DNA of 64,000 nt. It comes from Haloplanus sp. GDY1. Lineage in GTDB: Archaea; Halobacteriota; Halobacteria; Halobacteriales; Haloferacaceae. The notes beneath the pieces were generated by a model, which saw only the letters and a list, made by a program, of their open reading frames with translations, had not been told where the DNA came from and ran no database searches. The translations under genes were made by a program, and so were the position numbers. Location: contig NZ_CP098514.1 in assembly GCF_023703775.1 (NCBI RefSeq), forward strand, positions 2,391,998 through 2,455,997. The letters are read 5' to 3'. Shown piece after piece: positions 25,001-30,880 of this stretch; the stretch's first letter is position 1, and every line of letters starts with the position of its first letter.

Positions 25001-27319
25001 TGAAACGCCCGCTGCGTTTGCGAGTTCGTCCTGAGAGAGATTCAGCTCTCGACGAAGACGTTCGATGTCGCTCCAGTCCCCCCTCTCCAACTGTTCTCGC
25101 ATGTCGTTGAGCCACTCGAGTCTCGCTTCGAACTGGCCGAGGACCGTCCGAAGGTTCCTTCGACTCGGATTTCGATCGCCGCGTTCGTGGTGCTGGTACG
25201 TCGTCCGTGGGATGCCACAGTCAAACTGTGATAGTGCGAGTGCCTCGCGGATACGTCGGAGTGGTACGGAAACATCCGGAATGATGTCGGTATTCGTATT
25301 CTCGGAAACGTCCGCGAACGCGGTTGACGCGACCGTCTTTCGTTCGGTGACGAATCCGATCTCTTCGACGTAGCTGACGAAGTCGGTTCCGCTGATCCGA
25401 AGCCGGTAACTCCCGTTTTGACGACCTCCGAGCGAAGCCTCGATTCCGAGGCCGAGCAACAGACTGCGGACGCCTTCGAGTAACTCCCGGCTCATCGACG
25501 CTACGGTAATTTCGCGCTCCTTTCGTGAGACGTGCCCCTCACCTTCGACGTATGCCTTCAGGAATGCCTGTTTGATTGAGGGACTGGCGCGGAACAGACA
25601 ATCTGGAACGCGTTGATCAGCCGAGCGTTTCAGAATTGCCGGTTCGATTTCTCTGAGGAAGTCGACGAATTCGACCGAGGAACAGCCGATCATCTCGACG
25701 CCGTCTCGATCATGGTGTGGCTTGCGCCACCAGTGCAGACCGAGCAGATCGAGACAATCGGCGACGTCACTGAGGACCGCTTCGTCGGCGTTCGTAATTG
25801 TTGCTGTCGCGCTTGATGCGGGTCCAGTTACGTGTCCTTCTCCAATCTGATACCCGAGCAATCGGGCCAGTTCCGGGGACAATTTTTCGGGGGTGTCGAT
25901 TCGATTTGCCGGGCCACTTTTCACGCGATAATGATCGATATCGAGCGAGTCGTCCCACTCGCTATCGAGACGCCTCGGAAGTGCGATGAACCTCCCTTCG
26001 TTCAGTTCTTCGGCGTTCTGGGGCTCCATTCCGAGATTATTCCGAACGAACAGAGGGTGTGACGGCGTTACCTCCACCTCGCGACCGGATTTGGTGCGAA
26101 TGCGGTACATCCGCTCGGGCGCTTCCCGTTTCCACACCTTCGTCGCCTGTCCGACGGTGATGTTCCCGTCGGCAGTCACCGTCTGGACGGAGAAATCGAC
26201 CGGCTCGTACACTCCGTCGTCGACCGATACCGGATTTTCCAGCCGCGATTCGACGAGTTCTCCGAGCGTTCGCACCGTCCCGTCTCCGAGAACGATCTTG
26301 GTATCATGTTTCTGACATTTTCCCGTACCGGGATCACCGATCAACAGCATGTGCAGGTCCCCCCGGATCCGCGATCCGTCGGGGAGGTTCTTCGTCACCC
26401 CCGAGAACAACTGGAGGATCATCGCGAGTTTCTCCTGGTCGTAGCCGTAGATGGAGGGGGCCACGGAGGCGACCATCTCGTCGTAGATGTCGGGGTGGTT
26501 CGAGAGGTCGACGATGTCCTTCTTGTCCGCCTCGCTGATCTCCATCTCCTCGAACTGTTCGTCCTCGATCTGGACGCTCACCCCGTCCATGTAGAGGTCG
26601 AACAGCTGTGATTTCTCGTTGCCGTCGGTGACCTGCTCGATGTGGAGGACGCCGGTGACGGTGACGTGGTCGCCGGCGGTCACCTCGCCGGTGATGTCGT
26701 CCTCGATGTCGACGTCGATGCTCTGGGGCGTCTCGCCGCCGCGGAGGCCCTCCGGGCTCTCCTGTACCCGGAGCTTCTGGGAGTCGACGAACTCCGACTG
26801 GTCGTAGTTGACCCGGAAGGGGCCCTGTCGCTCGCAGCCCTGACACTCGTGGGGTTCCTGGAAGCCGCCGTCGGACTGGGGGATGTAGGTCATCGTGCCA
26901 CAGCGCTGGCACTCGAAGGCGGCCTCGGTGATCTTCGGCCGGACGTCGGTCGCCTTCCGGATGATGCCCGAGACGGCGATCATCCGGCCGACGTGGTTGT
27001 CGTGGACGCGGATGGAGCGGATGTCGACGGTGTCGGGGAGGTTCCGCAGGCGGACGTGGGCCTGGCCGAGGGAGACGTCCGCGGGCAGGTCGTACACGCG
27101 CAGGGCCTCCTCCGCGAACTCGCCGATCTGATCGGGCTGGGAGAGGAAGTCGTCGGCGAGGTCCTGATCGAACTGGTAGAGGTCGTCGTAGTCGACGTGC
27201 AGCGAGCGCTGTTCGTTGGGGTAGCGCTGTGCGAGGCGACTGATCTCGTCGCGGTAGTAGTTCCGATAGAAGCGAACGAACCGGTCGATCAACTCCTGGT
27301 TCTGCGACGACTGCGCCAT
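22055..27319 (-). CDS. mcm: Replicative DNA helicase MCM precursor with two inteins
   Basis: 1754-residue precursor; removing the inteins leaves 703 residues, normal for archaeal MCM. The extein has the N-terminal domain with a zinc motif (FECQRCGTM ... HECQGCERQG). The AAA+ core has Walker A GDPGTGK (residues 328-334), Walker B VLADQGIAAVDELDKM, sensor 1 in LLGAANPKYGRF and the arginine finger in ALISRFDLIF. A C-terminal winged-helix ends the protein. Intein 1 (residues 335-862) interrupts the P-loop before its Ser; intein 2 (943-1465) follows HEALEQQ. Both must splice for activity. Hexameric 3'-5' helicase at the replication fork. A TCTTAGG element ~27 bases upstream fits a leaderless start. 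It heads the mcm-minD gene run. Confidence 0.96.
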   Translation of the reverse strand: MAQSSQNQELIDRFVRFYRNYYRDEISRLAQRYPNEQRSLHVDYDDLYQFDQDLADDFLSQPDQIGEFAEEALRVYDLPADVSLGQAHVRLRNLPDTVDIRSIRVHDNHVGRMIAVSGIIRKATDVRPKITEAAFECQRCGTMTYIPQSDGGFQEPHECQGCERQGPFRVNYDQSEFVDSQKLRVQESPEGLRGGETPQSIDVDIEDDITGEVTAGDHVTVTGVLHIEQVTDGNEKSQLFDLYMDGVSVQIEDEQFEEMEISEADKKDIVDLSNHPDIYDEMVASVAPSIYGYDQEKLAMILQLFSGVTKNLPDGSRIRGDLHMLLIGDPGTGKCQKHDTKIVLGDGTVRTLGELVESRLENPVSVDDGVYEPVDFSVQTVTADGNITVGQATKVWKREAPERMYRIRTKSGREVEVTPSHPLFVRNNLGMEPQNAEELNEGRFIALPRRLDSEWDDSLDIDHYRVKSGPANRIDTPEKLSPELARLLGYQIGEGHVTGPASSATATITNADEAVLSDVADCLDLLGLHWWRKPHHDRDGVEMIGCSSVEFVDFLREIEPAILKRSADQRVPDCLFRASPSIKQAFLKAYVEGEGHVSRKEREITVASMSRELLEGVRSLLLGLGIEASLGGRQNGSYRLRISGTDFVSYVEEIGFVTERKTVASTAFADVSENTNTDIIPDVSVPLRRIREALALSQFDCGIPRTTYQHHERGDRNPSRRNLRTVLGQFEARLEWLNDMREQLERGDWSDIERLRRELNLSQDELANAAGVSQKSISNYERNVVTPDGGVTQDARNAVRDRINEAMTVADEIGALQQLVESDVSWDRIESIETVDPDYDWVYDLEVAGTHTYLGNGIVSHNSQLLSYIRNIAPRSVYTSGKGSSSAGLTAAAVRDDFGDGQQWSLEAGALVLADQGIAAVDELDKMRPEDRSAMHEALEQQSYHPSSEILLADGRRVEIGDFVDEAMADRPEDVVDGVNCDILPVDDVGVHSVDFETNDVGKEPVDRVSRHEAPDEFVRVTFSNGRSVLVTPEHPMFVERDGETTTVDASDVEEGSFVPAPRKLPNSTAGVSLDEEPHRGKEKDVGLPDELTPDLAEILGLLVAEGHSYAGSSHEIGFSNQDERLLNRMERLMSDVFGMTSSDTTNAAGTVTQQYISRKLYRWFESNVPEVMHTARGKRIPAAVLGASEEAIRRFLVGAFAGDGGVESEAMSFSTASEGLAEDYADALAKIGVASRIHHDAAEDAWKTYVMGDSTAQFVDAVVEPADDRSAKARAFAERSEATKRHHDVLPSSAAAEIRSLRRLLGLQLTGELKSNLDEGYGVQIETVERHVETLRDRVRAVRFALDEAGTLGDVRAAVDWSGRQLADRLDGETTSAVHYAESGGYDTEHRATLTAAAQEAVSNALDDATKRLDALEERCELRYYRVSEVESVPNEGEYACDYVYDVTVEPTNTFVSQGVALHNSISISKAGINATLKSRCSLLGAANPKYGRFDQYEPIGEQIDLEPALISRFDLIFTVTDQPDPDEDAALAEHILRTNYAGELNTQRTEVANPDHTESEVESVTETVEPAIDPDLLRKYIAYAKRSCFPTMSDGAREAIRDFYVDLRAKGADEDAPVPVTARKLEALVRLAEASARVRLSDTVERDDAERVIEIVRSCLQDIGVDPETGEFDADVIETGTSKSQRDRIKSIKDVIETVDAEYEGEAGAPLDAIVERAEAEGIEEEKVMDQIEQLRRKGDVYSPSNDQYKVV
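22925..24493 (-). mobile_element. MCM intein 2 (LAGLIDADG homing endonuclease)
   Basis: 523 residues (precursor 943-1465). It begins with Ser943 (SYHPSSEILLADG), has splicing block B TPEHP (H1035) and ends VALHN with Ser+1 in the extein (SISISKAG). Two dodecapeptide motifs, ILGLLVAEG (~1099-1106) and FLVGAFAGDGG (1195-1205), mark a LAGLIDADG endonuclease. A ~200-residue helical region follows before the splicing C-terminus. It inserts in the conserved helicase core, a typical site whose sequence the host cannot readily change. The catalytic acidic residues (E, D) are kept, so the nuclease may be active. Confidence 0.9.
24734..26317 (-). mobile_element. MCM intein 1 (LAGLIDADG endonuclease plus two HTH domains)
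   Basis: 528 residues (precursor 335-862), placed inside the Walker A motif between GDPGTGK and Ser863. It starts with Cys335 (CQKHDTKIVLGDG), has block B TPSHP (H421) and ends GIVSHN with N862. LAGLIDADG motifs are LLGYQIGEG (487-495) and FLKAYVEGEG (586-595). Unusually, two XRE-like helix-turn-helix segments lie between the endonuclease and the C-terminal splicing block: ~687-728 and ~750-800 (LNLSQDELANAAGVSQKSIS). The DNA is visibly less GC-rich than the exteins, suggesting a recent arrival. Confidence 0.92.
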
Positions 27320-27368
27320 TGCTACTCGGTCGTGCCGGATCGCCTAAGAGTCTTCGCTCGGTCGCCGA

Positions 27369-27878
27369 TCAGAACGACACGTCCGTCTCGATGTCCTCGG
27401 CCGCCTCCCGCAGGCCGTCCTCGCGGGAGTCGCTGGCGAGGCGCCCCTCGAGGTCGGCGTCCGTCAGGAGTTCCGCGAACGCGTCGCGGAAGCGGTCGTT
27501 CGCGCGGGTGGCCTCGCGCTCCGTCTCGCGAACCGCCGCGTCCTCGTTCGCCCGGTCGGCGTCGCGAACGAGGTGACAGTCGAGTCGCGCCCGGCGGACG
27601 GTCTCGGTGGAGACGTCGAGGGCGTCCGCGAGTGCCGCGTCGTCGTCGCCGTCGTAGAACTCCCGGATCAGGCGGACGTAGGCGTCCGTCCGGAGCTCCG
27701 TCTCGAAGTCGTAGCGCTCGCGCATGGTCCGGACGAGGTCACGCAGGCGGGCGTCCACCGCCTCGGGGTCGTCCGCGTCGACGAGCGAACCGCGGGATTC
27801 GGCCTGTCGCTCCGTGACCGTCTCCTCGCCCGTCGCGTCGAGAAAGATGTCCCGTAGCTCCGCGGTCTCGTCGTCCAT
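27369..27878 (-). CDS. Acidic HTH-like protein upstream of mcm (possible Cmi4 homologue)
   Basis: 169 residues, strongly acidic and mostly helical. ADALDVSTETVRRARLDCHL (residues ~83-102) looks like a helix-turn-helix, preceded by DAYVRLIREFYDGDDDAALA. The C-terminal half is a charged helix. It is on the mcm strand, ending 50 bases before the mcm start. From memory, haloarchaeal proteins of this type next to mcm are labelled conditioned-medium-induced protein 4, a name that says little about function. A GTTTTTGCC element ~27 bases upstream supports ATG 27878 as a leaderless start. Confidence 0.75.
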   Translation of the reverse strand: MDDETAELRDIFLDATGEETVTERQAESRGSLVDADDPEAVDARLRDLVRTMRERYDFETELRTDAYVRLIREFYDGDDDAALADALDVSTETVRRARLDCHLVRDADRANEDAAVRETEREATRANDRFRDAFAELLTDADLEGRLASDSREDGLREAAEDIETDVSF

Positions 27879-28001
27879 GCTTCAGGAAGTCCGTTCGTGG
27901 GCAAAAACCCATCGCCGGGTCGTTCGGAGCGGCTCCCGGTCGGCGCCGACCCCCAGGCGTCCATGACCGTGGCCGGGGGGCCGAGCGGCGACCGCTCCGG
28001 C

Positions 28002-28035
28002 TTCGTCAACCACCACAAACTAAGTGGTTTACGAA
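28002..28035. promoter_or_regulatory. BirA-box-like biotin operator upstream of bioY
   Basis: The arms TTCGTCAACCAC (28002-28013) and GTGGTTTACGAA (28024-28035) are inverted with one mismatch around a 10-base spacer. Read as half-sites, CGTCAACC and GGTTTACG are separated by 14 bases, matching the known BirA/BPL box layout TTGTAAACC-N14-16-GGTTTACAA. It ends 13 bases before the bioY start and would cover the transcription start and the TATA-proximal region, so bound repressor would block initiation. Confidence 0.75.
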
Positions 28036-28048
28036 AGTCGGGGTCGGT

Positions 28049-28633
28049 ATGACCGCCACGACGGACTCGGTCGAACTGGTCGGCGAGGAGGTGACCGGCA
28101 ACGTCGCCCGCGCGGTGCTGTTCGCGGCCGCGACGAGCGCGACGGCGCCGGTGGACATGGTCCACCCGCTCGCGCCGAACGTCCCCATCACGCTCCAGAC
28201 GCTGTGGGTGTATCTCGCGGGCATCGTCCTCGGCCCCCTGTGGGCGGGCGTGGCGTTCACGCTCTACCTGCTCGCCGGACTGATCGGGCTGCCGGTGTTC
28301 GCCGGCGGCAACGCCGGTCTCGGCGTCATCCTCGGCCCCACCGGCGGCTTCCTGATCGGCTTCCCGCTCGGCGCGATGACCATCGGCGCCGTCGCCCACG
28401 GGACCGACGGCCTCACCGCCCCCGGCGAGGTTCCCGTGCCGCGACTCGTCCTCGCCTTGCTCGCCGGCACGGCCGTCGTCTACGCCGCCGGCGCCGTTGG
28501 CTACGCCGTCGTGCAGGCCATCGGCCTCGTGGCCGCCGTCTCGGCCGTCGTCGTGCCCTTCCTGCCCGTGGCGGGGCTGAAGATGGCCGGCACCGTCGCC
28601 ATCGTCCGCAGCGAGGCCATCGTCGCTCGATGA
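28049..28633 (+). CDS. bioY: Biotin ECF transporter substrate-binding subunit BioY
   Basis: 194 residues with about six transmembrane helices. The BioY signature runs through NVPITLQTLWVYLAGIVLGP, LYLLAGLIGLPVFAGGNAGL and GPTGGFLIGFPLGA, which is the biotin-binding S-component core. The N-terminus is an acidic ~25-residue extension. The stop overlaps the ATPase start (ATGA), so bioY-bioM-bioN form one operon. A biotin-type operator lies just upstream. No biotin-synthesis genes are seen nearby, so the cell may depend on uptake. Confidence 0.93.
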   Translation: MTATTDSVELVGEEVTGNVARAVLFAAATSATAPVDMVHPLAPNVPITLQTLWVYLAGIVLGPLWAGVAFTLYLLAGLIGLPVFAGGNAGLGVILGPTGGFLIGFPLGAMTIGAVAHGTDGLTAPGEVPVPRLVLALLAGTAVVYAAGAVGYAVVQAIGLVAAVSAVVVPFLPVAGLKMAGTVAIVRSEAIVAR

Positions 28634-29331
28634 CGATTGCGGTCGAGGACTACACCTACCGGTACGGCGACGACGTCCTCGCCGTCGACGGCGTCTCGCT
28701 GACCGTCGACGACGGCGAGTTCCTCGTCCTCGCCGGCGCCAACGGCTCGGGGAAGACCACGCTCGTCCGCGGGTTCAACGGCCTGCTGACGCCCGCCGAG
28801 GGGTCGGTGCGCGTGAACGGCCGCCCGGTCGACGACGACCCCGTCGCCGCCCGGTCGAGCGTCGGCATGGTGTTCCAGAACCCCCGCGACGGCTTCGTCG
28901 CCGCCACCGTCGGCGCCGACGTGGCCTTCGGCCCCGAGAACCTCGGCCTCGCGCGGGCGGACATCGACCGCCGGGTGGCGGACGCCCTCGACGCCGTCCG
29001 CATGGCCGGCCGGGGCGAGGAGCGCATCGACGAACTCTCCGGCGGCGAACGCGAGCGCGTCGCCATCGCGGGCGCGCTGGCGATGGAGCCCGACCACCTC
29101 GTCCTCGACGAACCCTTCACCGGCCTGGACTGGGCGGCCCGGCAGTCCGTGCTGGAGCGACTGCGCGCGCTCCACGCCGACGGCGTGGGGGTCGTCGTCG
29201 TCACCCACGACCTGCGCGACGTCGCGGCGCTCGCGGACCGAACCGTCGTCCTCGCGGACGGGACGATCGCGCTCGATTCGGCCGACCCCGCTCCCGACGA
29301 CCTCACCGCCCTCGGCGTCCGGCCACCATGA
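28630..29331 (+). CDS. bioM: Biotin ECF transporter ATPase BioM (CbiO/EcfA type)
   Basis: 233 residues, single ABC ATPase domain. Walker A is AGANGSGKTTLV (~residue 37), the Q-loop MVFQNPRDGFVAATVGADVA is typical of ECF ATPases, the signature is ELSGGERERVAIAGAL and Walker B HLVLDEPFTGLD. The switch His is in VVVTHDLRDV. It energises BioY through the BioN coupling protein. It overlaps both neighbours by 4 bases (ATGA on each side), implying tight translational coupling. Confidence 0.93.
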   Translation: MTIAVEDYTYRYGDDVLAVDGVSLTVDDGEFLVLAGANGSGKTTLVRGFNGLLTPAEGSVRVNGRPVDDDPVAARSSVGMVFQNPRDGFVAATVGADVAFGPENLGLARADIDRRVADALDAVRMAGRGEERIDELSGGERERVAIAGALAMEPDHLVLDEPFTGLDWAARQSVLERLRALHADGVGVVVVTHDLRDVAALADRTVVLADGTIALDSADPAPDDLTALGVRPP

Positions 29332-30032
29332 TCCGGTACGTCGCCGGCGACACCCCCGTCCACCGCCTCGATCCCCGAACCAAGCTGTTCGTGCAGGCGG
29401 CCGTCGCCGTCGCGGCCTTCGCGCACACGACACCCCGGGGACTGGCGCTGCTGACCGCGTTCGTCGCCGGCGTCTGCTGGCTGGCGGCCACGCCCGTCCT
29501 CGCCAGCCTGCGCTCCTACCGCGCCTTCCTCCCCTTCCTCGTCGCGGGACCGGCCGTCGAGGGGGCGACCCTCGGCGCGCCGTGGTTCGTCCCCGCGGAC
29601 GCCGTGGCGCCCGCGCTGGCGAGCTATCGGGTGGTCCTCCTCCTGCTGGTCTCGACGGCGTACATCCGCACCACCCGCGTCCGCGAGTCGCGGGCCGCCA
29701 TCCAGTGGCTGCTGCCGGGTCGCCCCGGCGTCGTCCTCGGTGCCGGCGTCGGGTTCGTCCTCCGATTTCTCCCCGTGCTCCGGGACGACCTGTCGACCAT
29801 CCGGCAGGCGATGGACGCCCGCCTCGGCTCCGAGCGGTCGCTCCGCGAGCGGATCCGCCTGATCGGCGTCACCGGCCTCCGCCGGGTGTTCGTCCGCGCC
29901 GACCGCTTCGCGCTCGCCCTGCAGGCCCGGTGTTTCGCCTGGAACCCGACGCTGCCCGAACTCGATCCGACGTGGCGGGACTGGCCCGCGCTCCTCGTCG
30001 GCGTCGGCGCGCTCGCGTGGGCCGTCTGGTGA
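29328..30032 (+). CDS. bioN: Biotin ECF transporter transmembrane subunit BioN (CbiQ/EcfT type)
   Basis: 234 residues. Starts with YVAGDTPVHRLDPRTKLFVQ, the usual EcfT opening before the first helix. About five hydrophobic segments follow (for example VVLLLLVSTAYIRTT and GVVLGAGVGFVLRFLPVL). The coupling motif corresponding to the ARG box is in QAMDARLGSE, ahead of a second cytoplasmic helix (RRVFVRADRFALALQARCF). It links BioY to BioM. It is the last gene of the operon; a gene-poor stretch follows. Confidence 0.88.
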   Translation: MIRYVAGDTPVHRLDPRTKLFVQAAVAVAAFAHTTPRGLALLTAFVAGVCWLAATPVLASLRSYRAFLPFLVAGPAVEGATLGAPWFVPADAVAPALASYRVVLLLLVSTAYIRTTRVRESRAAIQWLLPGRPGVVLGAGVGFVLRFLPVLRDDLSTIRQAMDARLGSERSLRERIRLIGVTGLRRVFVRADRFALALQARCFAWNPTLPELDPTWRDWPALLVGVGALAWAVW

Positions 30033-30248
30033 CGCTCACCGGGCGTATTCGACGACGCTCCCCGCGGCTGGCCGTCGTGAGACGGGTGACCGCGCCGTCG
30101 ACGAAGCCCCCCCCCTCCGTTTTGAGTTCCCCGAGCCGCCGCCTTCGGACAGCGAGGTGGTACGGCCTCGGACTCGACGCAGTCATCAGACACGCGGGGT
30201 CCCGGCGGTCCAGCAAAGACTTTGCCGGTTCGGGGTACACGGCGGACC

Positions 30249-30419
30249 ATGCATAGCTTCCCTGGCGAGGACTGCCGCTGCGAGGAAGTACACGGCGGAC
30301 ACGGCCACGAAGGACGGGGAGACAGAGACGGTGTCTGCGACAACTGCGGAAGCGAACTGGAATGGACGCTTGCCGTTGACGGCGTCCAACGCCGCGTCTG
30401 TCCCAACTGCGACGAGTAG
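30249..30419 (+). CDS. Small CPxCG-type zinc-finger protein
   Basis: 56 residues from ATG 30249. Cys pairs are visible in EDCRCEEVHGGHGH, VCDNCGSELEW and RRVCPNCDE. The last two form a classic four-Cys zinc ribbon (CDNCG ... CPNC), typical of haloarchaeal micro-proteins. A His-rich patch lies between. A perfect hairpin CGAACG-AAG-CGTTCG (30420-30434) follows the stop immediately and could terminate transcription. The 30033-30248 spacer upstream holds only a nine-C run. Function unknown; the gene could also be a relic, as decayed transposon DNA is next to it. Confidence 0.5.
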   Translation: MHSFPGEDCRCEEVHGGHGHEGRGDRDGVCDNCGSELEWTLAVDGVQRRVCPNCDE

Positions 30420-30448
30420 CGAACGAAGCGTTCGATTTCTGAGTGTCT

Positions 30449-30762
30449 ATGGCAGAATCCGACCGCCTCAGCGAGTGTATCGAGCGGATCGACTCGTCGT
30501 TTGTGGCGCGAAAGCGGACTCCCGAGTGGGCCAAGTGGGCATCCGGTGTCATCTCGCCGGTATAGCACCGAGGGGTGCCAGTCGGGGTCCCGATGAACTG
30601 GGAGTCACGCGCGTCACGTCGTCGTTCACGACTGGGTGCACAAGGCCGATCTACCGCCGATTTCGACGGTGAGTGCGGATCAACTCGCGGATGCGAGTGG
30701 ACGGCGAAGAGGTGGCTATCGGTCTCGGCGGGGATACCGGGAGCACCGAACCGGACGAGTGA
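30449..30762 (+). pseudogene. Decayed IS6-type transposase fragment
   Basis: Pieces of a haloarchaeal IS6-family transposase N-terminus follow one another in different frames. MAESDRLSECIERIDSSFV starts at 30449 and breaks after RTPEWA. GIRCHLAGI and DELGVTR come next, then VVHDWVHKADLPPISTVSAD with DQLA in another frame, and finally MRVDGEEVAIGLGGD ending at stop 30762. Intact proteins of the group read LSECIxWIDLSFVERERTPEW, GIQLHLAGLSLSNT, AVHDWVQKADL and DETVIRVDG, from memory. At least three frameshifts and the missing catalytic two-thirds make it dead. No terminal repeats were identified. Confidence 0.8.
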
Positions 30763-30850
30763 CGACCGTGGAAGCTAGACCGTAGTTCGATCCTCCGGCA
30801 CATCCCTCTGAAATAGTTCGCTCCGTCTGTTTTCGCCCGGCGTGCCAACC

Positions 30851-30856
30851 TTTAAC
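30851..30856 (+). promoter_or_regulatory. TATA-like element of the first etfD-like gene
   Basis: TTTAAC, 25-30 bases before ATG 30881, in an AT-richer stretch; indicates a leaderless transcript. Confidence 0.6.
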
Positions 30857-30880
30857 CTCCACCTGGGTCGCCCACTACGT

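Noticed and set aside
30107-30115. Nine-C run after bioN as a sequencing artefact or frameshift site
   Set aside because: It lies outside any gene, so it has no coding consequence; an error there cannot be judged from the sequence alone.
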